A stretch of DNA of 39,102 nt from Psilocybe azurescens (Eukaryota; Basidiomycota; Agaricomycetes; Agaricales; Agrocybaceae), in contig JAJIRX010000332.1 of assembly GCA_023853785.1 (NCBI GenBank), positions 1-39,102 on the forward strand. Direction: 5' to 3'. Positions within the stretch are counted from its first letter, which is position 1. Each line of letters begins with the position of its first letter. The position numbers and the translations under genes were made by a program. Below, piece by piece: positions 10,861-21,647 of the stretch. Under the pieces are notes generated by a model. The model was not told where the DNA came from, did not search any database, and saw only the letters and a program-made list of their open reading frames with translations.

Positions 10861-11764
10861 TCACGGAGGGTACTTTCTCTGTTACTACCATATGTATCGA
10901 ACGAGGACCATGCCAGAAGTTGAAGTTGAAGTAAAAATTTTTAAGCTGAAATCCGGGGTAGATAGAAAAGGATGAAAGCCTGGCGTCACCAGGCTCACTG
11001 AGAGTCACGCGGAGAATGACAGGCCCGCGATATATCGATAGAACGACTGACTGAGCTACAGGTGTGTACGGTGCATAATGTGTTAGAGAGAAGTCGGTGT
11101 CGAAGGAATGGGTTGGGGATCGCAGTCACGTGTACATAAATGTAGAAGATAAGATAATACGGAAAGGAGCTGTGGTAAGACTGGGGCGCCAGGCTTACAA
11201 AGGAAATGGAAAAAGAGTGCACGAAGCAGCATAACATAAAGAATTACATCGCATCAAATAAAAACAAAAAGCCAATAGATCATGAATGGCACATGATTAT
11301 CAGCTAACTTTCAGGCTAGCCTTTCATCTCATCTCAACGCACCATTTTTCTTTGGTCAATCAATCGAAACCGTCAGCCCATGCTCGAGGATCCTGCGCAA
11401 AACTAGTATCAATTTCCTCGTGCATTTTCTCTCCAGCGCACCGTCGAGGCTGTACATCAAAATCCTGTCTGGTGTAAAGGGCATTAAAGACGACATTGCG
11501 CGCTCTAGTGATATCTCTTGTCATCTATTCTATTAATTCCTGTTCTAGCTCTGGATTAGTTTATGTTACTCGGTTGGGAGCACACGGCTTCTGGATACGC
11601 CAGTCACCATCGGTTGTGGGCGCCTCAAAGGAAGAAAGATGCATCAAATTATATGCGTGTGATAGCCTACGATCCCTGTTTCTAAGTATTGTACCGCTTT
11701 ACAATTTCTTAAAGTTTGTGTTAAGTTCATCGTCAATGAATGAAAACATAAACACACCTCTCCC
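10861..11764. other. Intergenic, duplicated up to about 11380
   Basis: This matches 20300-20710 in patches (ACCATATGTATCGAACG, GTGCACGAAGCAGCATAACAT, TCAATCGAAACCGTCAGCCC). The remainder to 11764 lies downstream of the TYR1 stop codon and should hold its 3' UTR. No gene seen. Confidence 0.4.
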
Positions 11765-13758
11765 TCACGCAATCCCCTCCTCCTCCTCCCTCTTAATCTC
11801 GCTCTCCATGACCGCCTTGATCATCTCTGCCCCCACCCTCCCAACCTCCTCAAACCTCCCCTCAAAAAAGCCCCTCGTCTCCTCAAACCGCCGCCTATAC
11901 ACCTCAAAGCTCCCAAAGCTCACACACTGGCTCCACCCCCTCGCCGCGCAGACGAACTCCAAATCATCCGAGCGATGCCACGTGTCATACAGCGCGGAGT
12001 GGATGGACGCGGAGAGGAGGTTCGTGGGCGAGAGGAAGAGGTGCTCCGCCACGCCGAGGAAGAGCCGGAAGAGCGGCGTCGCGGCGAGCGAGAGGTGCGT
12101 GTACGGGTTGATGTAGAGGTGTGCCCAGCAGTCGACCATGGCGAGCAGCGAGAGGTGCGAGTTCGGGCGGTATTTGGATGGCGGGCGCTGTGACTCCGTG
12201 GGCGAGGAGGAGTCTACGGGAGAAGGCGGTGGTAGATCCGTCTTGTCGCGCAGCGCGGGTGTTTTGCCGAGGCTGAACCGGTCCAGCACGTCCTCGCTCA
12301 ACAAGATCGGGCGTCTCCTCCTCCCACCACTGCCTTCCGAGCTGTCCCTGACCACACCCCCAAATACCATATCCCTAGCCCACTCGACCCGTTCCCTGAA
12401 CCGCCGCTTGGCTTCCTCCCCGCCATTGCCTCCCTCCAACATCATCTTAAACAACTCCGTTGCGCTCGTCGCATACCGCTCAATCTGAACTCTTGCCGCG
12501 GGGTTCAGAATCGCGAGCCCGCATAGACATGCCACGCATTCGCATAAATCCTGAGTGTCAGATTCACTTTCGCGGTCTCGATGCCGCCGACGTAGAGCCC
12601 CTGCTCCCAGGGGTAGGATTTCGCTGCGGCCCATGCGCTGCCCATGCTCAGGAACGCGGCGTGCGTCACGGCTTGGGTGTTCGAGGTGACGAGATCGTGC
12701 TCGTCATAGGAGAGATGGACGTGCCGTGAGCGCAGCGGGCGCAGGATGTTCTCGACGAGGGAGAGCGCGGCGTTCGAGCCGCGGTGTTGGATAAGGATCT
12801 GCGCGGGGTTTTGTGATTAGTACGTGTACGTTACGACGTCATAAAGTGCGATGTGAAAGAAAAACAGCAGCAGGCAAGGCATGCTGGAACAGGACGGATC
12901 ATGATCACGATTGCGCACATAAACTCACTAGAGGCTGGCCCAGTGGGCTGACGGTCGGCCCATGCAACGAATGACACGACACGATATGCACGTCCCTCGG
13001 CAGGTGCTTCTCGAACGCCTGCTTCTCTGGCGCCTTGACCGATGTTTGCCCGGCCACAATCGCATTCACTTTGGTCGCTGCATGTAGATGCTCCTGTAAG
13101 TAGTCGATATTTGAAATGTAAAGAGAATGACATACATGGTCCGTATTGAGCAACGACCTTCTCGATAAACTCCGCTTCGACAGAGTACACAATAAAGTCA
13201 GACGAGCGAGCTACGGCGTGTCCGTCCCGCATAGCGTGGATGTTCGGGCTGCCTAGAACAAGAGTCCAGCATTAGTCGGTAGAATAGCGGAACAAAATAC
13301 AGTGCGCGAGAGGGCTGTGAGTCGTGGAACGCACCTGCATAGTCCGCCTTAAGCTGCTCGTATTTTTCCGGGATATCGCACACGTTAATTCTAGCAAAAG
13401 ACCAGTCCAAGTTCCGATCAGCATGACCGTCATGAGGCGCACCGTCGCCAGCATAGCCAGCCAGCCAGCCACTGACCCGATCCGCGCACGCAACTCCGAA
13501 AGACAAGCGAAGTGAACGCGGATGTCCTTCATGCCCCAAGCAACCCACCGCCCAACACCATCCATCCAAGACCCAGAAGAAAAGAAATCACGAACTCACT
13601 TCGACCACCCCGCATCCCCAGATGTCTCGCGTACATCCGCCCCATCGCACCCATTCCGATTAGGCCTATCGTCGGCTGGGCATCCACTGGAGAGGCAGGC
13701 GTCACGTTCTGCGCGGTGTTAATCGAGAGGGATGAGTAGTATGCTTTGTCGTCGTCAT
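11765..13758 (-). CDS. TYR1: Prephenate dehydrogenase (NADP+)
   Basis: Oxidative decarboxylation of prephenate to 4-hydroxyphenylpyruvate in tyrosine synthesis, presumably cytosolic. Exons on the minus strand are: up to 13600 (GLIGMGAMGRMYARHLG, the NADP Rossmann loop), 13335-13390 (INVCDIPEKYEQLKADYA), 13136-13252 (ARSSDFIVYSVEAEF), 12929-13077 (AIVAGQTSVKAPE and the catalytic-region VSCHSLHGP) and 11765-12798. The last exon has NTQAVTHAAFLSMGSAW, AKVNLTLRIYANAWHVYAG, LAILNPAAR, YATSATELF, PNSHLSLLAMVDCW, TPLFRLFLGV and DDLEFVCAARGWS. The order and motifs follow yeast Tyr1 closely, and the introns are phase-consistent. In exon 5 the frame breaks between YAG and LAIL at CCC 12518-12520; one more base restores it. 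No in-frame ATG precedes the Rossmann loop; the ATG at 13756-13758 is one base out of frame, so the start is unresolved. Confidence 0.9.
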
Positions 13759-15529
13759 CTTGGTTTGATAGAGAGCTGGTAAGGGGGATGTGGCGAGTGG
13801 CGAGATGGATGTGGATGTGGAGGCAGACGTAGATGCTGATGGACGATATGACTCGGATTTTCCGGGTTCCAATAGAACAGGCATAGTGTGCTACGATTAC
13901 TGTTCAAATACACAAGGCTCCGAACACAGATGTGGTTGTTTTAAAGTAGACGTGGACGCGGTCGTGGACGCCAGAAACTGTGGACGCACGGAATGGTTCG
14001 TCGAAGACTCGGCAATTTAACTTCTCGATCGCTCGGTCATTTCTCCAATTGGCTGTTTCCCTGTTTGGCTATTACGTAGTGATTTGTTTCGTAAATCTGG
14101 AATACTTAGACCGGGTACACCGGTGTACTCAGTCGCCGGTAAGGGAGCATACCGCGTAGTGTCGGTTTAAAACGTGCATGATAAAGCAGGGGGCGGTGTT
14201 GGTGCAGCCTGCGCGGCGCGCACTAATCTAAATTTCAAAAGAACAAATTAATCGACATCTTCATTCAATCTCCATCTTTCTTGCAAGTATGTGTGCAAGT
14301 TATAGCTTGACTTACTAATAGACTGTGTTCAACGCTTCTGGATTATATTGCATGTAACTAGGATTACGAGCGTCCGACGGCGATGGAAGTGTTGTGTCAC
14401 TAGTAAGCCAGTAACTGTAATGTGTTAATCACCTCCATATCCTGTCCCCGAGTTTTTTACAAACCTTTAGATATAGATTACAGAGTGGCAGCCGCTTTAT
14501 CACCAGACGAATCATTGTTTCGCTAATTTTGTATAAAAAATATAATTTTCGCAGTGACATCACTTCTGTCCAGCTGCAATTCTTGGAAAACTCCGAGAAC
14601 CTACAGAAATAACCGGACCGTATGGTACACCGTCGCTTTTATGCTACGTGATATCTCCCTAATGAGTTCCTCAAAAGACGACTTACCTGTCTACAATGTT
14701 CAATGTGCAGCTTCGCCTAGGAAAATATTTGAATGCTGCCTTTCCCCTTGAGCTTACTATAACCGAGATGTGTAGACGAGACAAATCAGAATCTCCGGAT
14801 TTCTCCCTTTTCTCTCGACAGTCAAACTGCAGCTTCATCTCATCTTCATCTGGGAAGGGTGTGCAATGGAACTAATATCCCATCTCTCTTCCTATAGGCT
14901 GTTATGAAAAGAGATCCGCGACGCTCGACGGCTTTTTCCGAGACTCTTTTCTTTCAAATCGAATAGTGTTGAGCGCGGCTTTGAGAGTCGACTGCGTCCT
15001 GAAGAGTCGTACGTAAATGCGAGCACAATGCACTTGTTTTGAACTACTCTACTCAATCCTTTGGTTGCGATGTCGACATATTTCTCCACAACGATTGTAT
15101 CAGCAAGTCCGAATTCGGGATAGCGTTCTTTTTAATGCCTTTGTTCTTGTGGCCTGACTTACAAAAATTAGAAATCGGAGGAGAAGCACACTGATATTCT
15201 GTCTATCTCCAACTAAAGGGCACTCGTACCTGTAACGTTAAAATGGCGTCTATTTGAGAGCATTCGTATGAGTCATAGCCGTTATGTGAACGTCGTCAAT
15301 GAGAAATGGGTCGGAACACCATCAGGAGACGATTCAGTTAGCGACTCTATCGTACAGGCGTATCTGATTGGTGGTCTTTGTAGTCCCAATTCGGTCTTCG
15401 TGAACAAGGGAGAATAAACCATAGAATGGTGGGGATATTCACAGTTTGCCGGAGGACGAGAGGTTGTGTCAGAATAACAGTGTAATAAACCATGATGGTT
15501 GGAGGTTCCACTGTTTGCGGAAGACAGAC
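13759..15529. other. Upstream of TYR1, no gene seen
   Basis: This is promoter-side sequence of TYR1 and a long AT-richer spacer. It includes short GTGGATG-type low complexity (13790-13840, 13950-13980) and a 14-bp palindrome GTACACCGGTGTAC at 14115-14128. All frames are under 100 codons and lack coding character. Confidence 0.3.
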
Positions 15530-15780
15530 TGAAAAATAATGAAATGAAAAGCGTCAGGCTCGCCGGAGGATGCATGTGCAGGCGGGTCTACACCGTGATA
15601 CAGTCTCCCCGAGCGGAGACACGCGATGGACGAGCAGGGGCGCACGCGCAGATCAGTCTCCTATCCGATTTATTCTCCTTGTCCTTGCCCTTGCCCTGAG
15701 AAGTGGCGGAAAGCGCACCCCGGAACGGATCCGCGAACGGCGAGAAGTCCTCCAAGTACACAAGCCCATGGACGGCAGAA
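15530..15780 (-). pseudogene. Broken relative of the Cys-rich gene
   Basis: On the minus strand the frame reads LEDFSPFADP, then GKGKDKENKSDRRLICACAP. After a one-base slip in a C run it continues SSIAC...LYHGVDPPA and SSGEP. This parallels ALDFSTFTDEE...KRWSCPCAVCSPIAC..LYYGVDVPA.SGE of the 9379-9834 frame at protein and DNA level. It sits just outside the left edge of duplicated segment copy 2, whereas the better copy lies inside segment copy 1, so the arrangement is rearranged. Without the slip the frame ends at a TAG. Confidence 0.4.
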
Positions 15781-16102
15781 GAGAAGGAACACGGCCGCCG
15801 AGCACTTCAGGGGGATGGATGTCACTTACATTGTACTAGTAGTGGGCGTGATGAGTGTGGCGAGCTTGTGTGCTGGTGACAGGTTGCCTGATGGTTCACA
15901 ATCCCCTTTGAGTGGTCCAACTCGTCACTTTCCTTCATTAAATTTCTACTGACCCCGCCGTACGTCTGACACTCAAGTGAGAGGCCCTGGGCCGACCCAG
16001 ACTGTGAAAGCGTGTCCACAGACTAAATAATGTTGAATGTCTGACGCACACATAGTAGGAACACCGGGATGAATAGGCAGCTAGTCGAAGTAGATAATCC
16101 AA

Positions 16103-16537
16103 ATGGGTGTCATGGTGCAGGAAGGACTAGAAATCACATCAGACATTTGTGATATCGTGTCTGAATTTTCACAGGCTCAAGAAGGTTTAAATGAGTCCGC
16201 TGAAGATATCCAGTCACCCAAGTTGGTTGACTTTGTTCACCTGTGGTTGAGACAGCTCGAGGACTCGGAGAGGCATGCTTTGAGGCCTCGTATACAGAAA
16301 AATCAATTTGAAGGATATGCGAATAATATGACTATATCTGGGCTTACATTGTGGGGCAGAGGGGAGGAGGTATCGACCATGATGGTTAGACCCTGCATCT
16401 GTTGTGTGTACCAGTGGGAGCGGAAAATTTCCTGGGAATCGATCAACATTGTTCATCTTTTGATACACGCTACGAAGTCGAGTCAGAACCCAAGTACATG
16501 GCAAAGGCCAAAGAGCCTGGGAGTTAGAACGCGTTGA
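16103..16537 (+). other. Possible coding remnant upstream of copy 2
   Basis: A 144-codon frame contains EITSDICDIVSEFSQAQEGL, NESAEDIQSPKLVDF and LWLRQLEDSERHALRPRIQK. It aligns in frame with the 6141-6392 frame, with both synonymous and replacement changes. The C-terminal third lies over sequence that is not open in copy 1. No known family, and no splice continuation into the next gene was found. Confidence 0.35.
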
Positions 16538-16640
16538 TAAAACCCCAAGCTCTTTGTTTTTCTTGAAAAGACAGCCATTGTCGTCTTTTCTCCACTAAAC
16601 AGCTTGTCCCTCTGTCACCATAACCATCACCACTATATCA

Positions 16641-18074
16641 ATGTATATGAGCCAGACCACCAATCTTGTGCTCTCGGGCAGTATAGGCGAGCGCGCCCGA
16701 GTTGACGCATCCTCAACCTTCGTTGACTGTAAGCTTGCTTGCGTCGGTGAGGATGCATACGCGTTTATTTACTAATCAACCATCATGATTGTCATAGCAT
16801 ATCTGTGCTCAGACGTGTACCCCTCGAAGTGGGGAAACTACTCTGATTTGCCGCACTGGCATGCGCCCATGCCCATCCAATTGCCGCCCGACTCCCCACT
16901 GCCCACTGACGGGCATGCATATTTTCCCTCTTACTCTGATTGGAGATGGCAACCGTCTCCTTACCACAAAACTCTCGAGCATGCCGAGCCGCGCCCTCTG
17001 CCCGATAGCTGCCTCTTTAACGAGGCGATCTCTGGCAGTACGTCTCTCGCTCTTACGCACGATGTTGAATCTGATCTAACCACTGCTCTATTCATCTACA
17101 GATGCTTTGCCCGTGTACGACGGCTTTTTACCTGATCTGGTCGCACCGTACATCCCGTAAGACTGTTGTTCTACATGGATGCAGTACGCTCTCGCGCTCA
17201 GCTTTACTGACATAACTATAGGTCTACACCACTGGCACCACCACTCGTCATTGTCATCCCAGAGAGTACCATCGAGGAGCTGCGGCAGGCGGGCCTCTAT
17301 AAAGATCCAATAAATGTTGATAGAAATCGGATTGTCCCAGTACTGAGGGAGCCCGACGAAACTCCTCCCGACGACAAAACAATAACCACAGGTTTCCCCT
17401 CCGGCGGAGAGGCGGAAACAAATTATAAAGATTTATCCACCAATGCAGGACACTGCGTCAATATACGCTCCGGGGCCGGCGGACCCGTTGAGCTACTGTA
17501 TAGTGTTCTGAACAGTGATGGAAGGTATGAATTTATTTCCGCCTCTCGACTGATAGATGGTAACGAGTGTCATTTTCTCAAACTAGAGGAGAGGGCGATA
17601 CGAGCATTGGAGCTCAAAAAGATGGCACAAGGTATGCAGGCCGTTCATTTATCCTCTCGATGGAAATGTATTAACGGGTATCGTTTATGCGTAGGATCAG
17701 AAGTCCAACTGCGGCGCAGAAGGGCAAGAAACATGGTCGACATGCTGGACTGAAATACCACGTTCTGGGCACAGAGCCTATATCAAAGGTTCCCAAGGCA
17801 CGAGCGAGTCAAAAGACCCGGATCCCTGTGACGATGCAGGGACAGGCTGTCAAAGCCCTTCCGCCCTCTACTGACGGGCTAAACTTCCATTGTATAGCCC
17901 CCTCGACCCCATCATCCATGCATATGGCATACGAAAGCTGCCACCAGTCGGCCTTCAAAGTAGGAGCAGGTATCAATAATGCCAAATTTTACAAGTAAGT
18001 ATTCATCACTTGGCGGCTTGAAGCAAACTGACATTCACCTTTCTAGTCACAATTCGTTCAAATATCCAACGTAA
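16641..18074 (+). CDS. Seven-exon gene of unknown function, copy 2
   Basis: Exons are 16641-16728, 16813-17037, 17102-17156, 17222-17524, 17587-17631, 17695-17994 and 18047-18074. They sum to 1044 nt, that is 347 residues plus a TAA stop, with every junction GT-AG and in phase and no correction needed. Introns are 52-84 nt. The start is the first ATG (MYMSQTTNLVL); copy 1 has its ATG at the matching place. The N-terminal part is Pro/Trp/Tyr-rich (SKWGNYSDLPHWHAPM, YFPSYSDWRWQPSPYH) and unlike copy 1. From VAPYIPSTPLAPPLVIVIP onward the two are close: PESTIEELRQAGLYKDP, GGPVELLYSVLNSDGR, SPTAAQKGKKHGRHAG, ARASQKTRIPV, FKVGAGINNAKFY, HNSFKYPT. It is basic and Pro-rich with no membrane span or recognised domain. 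Coherent splicing makes it a real gene; function unknown. Confidence 0.7.
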
Positions 18075-18559
18075 ATATGATCTGCACTGTAGCTTGCTGG
18101 TGGTATAGAAGAGTGTGTTAAGGGTATTGATAGAGCATTTTGGGAATCATGGGCGAACACGTTGGGGGCATCGATGAGGTCAATGTAGTGCGAGGCTGAG
18201 ATATGTGATTTTTGCTTCTCTCGGCTTTTATCTCCGCATATCGATTGACCGTGAGAACATTAGTGAGCTTCTGAGCACGATGTTGGCTATAATTGTCGTT
18301 TTCCAGTTAATTTCGGCATTGGACATAGTACGAAGATTTAGTCCGCGCCGCTTTTTCCCATCGCAGGTATCTACGCATCGATTCTCCCCGATTCAAGCCT
18401 CATATCGGTATGCCAGGTGCAGTCTTTTCACTTTTCCCCTTCAATTCTCCCGTTTCCCTTTAATAATCTAACGAGATCAGTCTATCGCCCTCTATTTACT
18501 CCCACATTGAACGAATTCAAGGCCTAGATAGAAACTCTGACTTGATGTTGATCTGGCAG

Positions 18560-19003
18560 AGTGATGCGAGTATTCAATACTCGGAGACTTTGGTGCCACA
18601 TTGGTACAGATTACTCAATTATCTGTCATCGGAAGACAGAATTTACCCAAGCGTTCACGTTGCCGACACTAGCAGTACCCAAGCGGACCGTCGGGGTTGA
18701 AGAATTCTGAAGATGATTGCAGGAGCGTGCCGAATAGTTCGACTATGAGTTTTTCATATGTAAGATGACAAGGGTACTAATTTGAATGAAGAGGTACCAC
18801 ACCTCTCGTGGATGCTTTCCAGACCCAGTATTCTGACACTGAGGGAAAGGGTGTTGGATATATGGGGTGAAGATTGCGTTACACAGGGAAATGAGAGACA
18901 AGAGATCCGTCATCGCAGAAATGAAAATCTCATTGAAAGGTATGTAAAAGCCGAGTCTGCACTGGAATATACCAGCCTTTTAACAACGACTACCAACAAC
19001 TGA
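18560..19003 (+). pseudogene. Decayed reading frame downstream of copy 2
   Basis: Counterpart of 8590-9060. The first part is broken by stops (for example after the HVAD..ADRRG stretch). The last part is open: NEEVPHLSWMLSRP, LTLRERVLDIWGEDCVTQG, ERYVKAESALEYTSLL, stop at 19001-19003. Together with copy 1, an ancestral protein can be inferred, but neither copy is complete. No family recognised. Confidence 0.35.
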
Positions 19004-19009
19004 TGAGGT

Positions 19010-19454
19010 CATAACAATCTGAATCGCAGCCACCTGTATGATATGACGAGGAAAACATCCGATCCACGCGATTGGTCAGGGAGAAGAACAAGTCGAGCTT
19101 CACTGGGGTGTGATACGCTGGAAAATTCCAATCAATAGAGAGAACATGTTAGTAACACCCTTCGCTCGATATAAAGCACGAGAACGGATACAGAGCTCGA
19201 GCGGCATGGTAATGGACAATGAAGCATCAAATGTAGGCGTCAATGAACTCGAGATTCCTTTGGACAGTTGGGGACCCAATGGGACCGAGCACGTGTGGAA
19301 GGTGGGCTCAGACAAATATAAAGTGAATGCAAATGCTTTCAATTTTACTTAATTTTACTTTGAAGCGACCCTGCATCGAATAAATTCACGCCTTTGCATG
19401 CGGGTAGCGAGACGCCGCCGGACATATGGATGAGTGTCGGTGGGAGGGGGGCGA
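19010..19454 (+). other. Copy-2-specific stretch with one open frame
   Basis: An 80-codon plus-strand frame at 19110-19352 contains RENMLVTPFARYKARERIQS and ELEIPLDSWGPNGTEHVWKV. It has no counterpart in copy 1 and no recognised family, and could be chance or the tail of a lost gene. Near 19432 the minus strand has MSGGVSLPACKG, echoing 10238. Confidence 0.25.
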
Positions 19455-20190
19455 GTTCGGTGGTGTCGATGGGATGGGGATGAGAGATAAGATTGGATTC
19501 ATTGCTTCATTTCTTCGAACTTTCCCTCACACTGCTGGCATAGGGTTATTGTTGTCGACCAAAAATGTTTTTAAACGTGTTTGCATTTTTAATTCATTTG
19601 TCCATTACATAAATTTATCATTTTTGGAAATGAAACACGTCTGAAATCAAGTTTTTAGTCGGCGTTTAAATTCTTCCAGGTTTCTCCTCGCTGCTCCAAC
19701 CATTGGCTAGAGATTATCATAAGGATGTGGTCGTGAATAACTATGTTATCTATGTACTATTAAACTACTTTTAGTTAGCGTTATTTTATGCCGCGGACAA
19801 GTTAAAAAGACTTAACGCGTACAGCTGAAGATAAAGAGTATCGTTCAAGTCAGGCTGCAGCCAATGAGATCACTGTTTCCCGACATTGCCGCCCGTGTGA
19901 ACCCAAGATGGAAAGACCGGAAACCGAGGAAAATCTATTCCCGCATAACTCCGTCAGGGCAACAGTCACATCCAACAACAACAACAGCGAGAGTCGTTCG
20001 TTTGACTCGGACTTGACAAGAACCTCCAATGACACACCAACCATTGCTCTTCTATCACCGTCCTTCGTTTGGCAGCTCTAGTTTCTGATAACCTCACCCT
20101 AATACCAGCGCCGCACATATTGTCACCTTCAAATTCCCTTAGAAAGGATCTAAACTACCACGTTTGACTCGTCTGCCGCTCGTGGGGAAG
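19455..20190 (+). repeat. Core dispersed repeat, copy 2
   Basis: The most complete copy of the repeat. It holds the stretch missing from copy 1 (20060-20190: TCTGATAACCTCACCCTA, then CCAGCGCCGCACAT and TCCCTTAGAAAGGATCTAAA). That stretch is found inverted at 32225-32340. A related GCTTCCTCGAACACGCGCAG piece follows at 20835-20880; similar pieces lie at 9150-9195 and 32930-32970. Confidence 0.75.
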
Positions 20191-20710
20191 AGGGGAAGAG
20201 GAGGAAGAGGTACAGGAAGACGGAGGATGGAGAAGATTTGAAGCCTCCGAAATGGTATTCAGCAGTATTATCCTGAGCTCTTTCGTTCTTTATTTCTCAT
20301 CATCACACAGGGTACTTGCTCCACTGCCATATGTATCGAACGTGGGCCATGCTAAAAGTTAAAACTGAATTTGAAGCTAAAAACTTGAAGCTGAAGTCTG
20401 GGATGAATAGAAAAGGGATTGGAAATTAGAGTGCACGAAGCAGCATAACATAGAGAAACATGTAGGTATATTGGATATTTAGGCATTAAGCGCATCACGT
20501 CTCATAGAAAGCCAAGATAAAAACGAAAAGCCAATAAATCATGAGTGTTGCGTGAGTACCACGATAACCTGCCCTCCCTGTTTCGAAGGAGGGACATAAC
20601 TTCAGGCCCAAGATCCCTTGTGACCACAACCCAACTTTCAGCCTAACCCCTCTTTTCATTTCCACACCGCCTCTTTCTTTTGTCGGTCAATCGAAACCGC
20701 TCGCCCGTGA

Positions 20711-21647
20711 TCAACGGTCCAACGCATAACTCTCTCTCTCTTTCCTGTTCCCCTCTTCATTTACTTTCTTCCTGGCTAGCCGCCTCTTGTCCCTTGCCTC
20801 TCCTACGATCCGCCTTGATCCATCGCCGCTCCGCTTCCTCGAACACGCGCAGTTCTACGGAGTATGTTGCGGTGAAGCGCCGAAATTCTTCTGCCCAGTT
20901 CACGGGGTTTGCATTGACATCCTCTTCCTCAGGAGACGGTTGCGAGAGTGGTTGTATATACTTTGTACCTTGCTTTAGAATAATACATACCTTGACTGTC
21001 CAAGAAAATGATAAAAGTAAAGACTAGACATGCCACGCACAGCGGTGGCCCGCCACACCAAAACATAATAGAATTTCTTCAAGATCCTCCAGCCATTCTT
21101 TGCATATGTTCTGAATGCTTCAGGAAGTCACAGATAAGCTCCTCGAGCTCCAACGGAGTGAAAAACATGTCTATCGTATCTTCGTGACTAGTCCGGACGT
21201 TGTACGAACTTCGAAAATGACTGATCGACGTCCATACTAATAATCAATGTACATCGTGGGACCTCAGAGACATCGGAAACGTGTTTACGGGGCCGAGGAA
21301 ATTATTTGAGATCAACCGAAGCTAACCAAAATTAGCGTTGGTAAAGTCATTGAGTCATGAGTGCTGTAGCAACGTCGCTTAGTATGTAATTTCTCGATCT
21401 CTCATGAATAGGGAACACGAAGGAACACAAAGGCGGCACCGAGCAGTGGTGGTAAAGCCAAAGATTGAGTCATATAGCAGCCGGTACGCTGCTATTGGGG
21501 GCAAGCTTCGGGCCCGATTAGGCAACAGGTTGGATGGCTGCTCCAACGACTTGGCCACGACTCTATAGATTCCTTCACTAAATAAGTGAGGGTTCCATTA
21601 GAACTCGGACACTCATTTCTTCTACCCTTCCACTGTTCGTTAAAGGG
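20711..21647. other. Upstream region of the ABC transporter gene
   Basis: No gene is supported. 20750-20960 has a plus-strand frame reading SASSNTRSSTEYVAVKRR, related to SASSNTRISEEYAAVKRW at 9150-9210 and to the inverted SSNTRNSEKYV near 32950. This is a repeat-derived frame with no known function. 21000-21647 is the promoter side of the transporter; a small inverted repeat CACTAAATAAGTG lies near 21577, and no TATA box was assigned with confidence. Confidence 0.35.

Larger units (their letters stand above)
5880..11380 (+). repeat. Segmental duplication, copy 1
   Basis: This segment is collinear with 15860-20710 in direct orientation. Anchor matches, in order, include CATAGTAGGAACACCGGGA at 6090/16050, TTTTCACAGGC near 6208/16168, the whole C-terminal half of the unknown gene (7270-8122/17222-18074), CTTTTATCTCCGCATATCG at 8272/18227, AGAATTTACCCAAG at 8693/18639, the block near 10500-10740/19800-20030, and GTGCACGAAGCAGCATAACAT near 11220/20430. 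Identity varies from high in the gene body to patchy elsewhere, with indels. 9200-10200 and 19070-19400 correspond poorly. TYR1 lies between the two copies. Confidence 0.8.
15860..20710 (+). repeat. Segmental duplication, copy 2
   Basis: Direct counterpart of 5880-11380, offset by about 10.0 kb at the left end and about 9.3 kb at the right end because of internal indels. It begins around the shared CAATCCCCTTTGAGTG-like stretch and CCCCGCCGTACGTCTGACAC (copy 1: 5990-6011). The right end is near TCAATCGAAACCG (20687), past which the copies diverge. Sequence at 19070-19400 is specific to this copy. Confidence 0.8.

Noticed and set aside
11496..12116. 206-codon plus-strand open frame
   Set aside because: It is antisense to the last TYR1 exon, whose minus frame has clear family motifs; GC-rich codon bias explains the open antisense frame.
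14115..14128. Palindrome GTACACCGGTGTAC as an operator
   Set aside because: Short, isolated and far from any gene start; nothing ties it to regulation.
21577..21589. CACTAAATAAGTG as a regulatory hairpin before the ABC gene
   Set aside because: Arms of only four bases; too short to support a claim.
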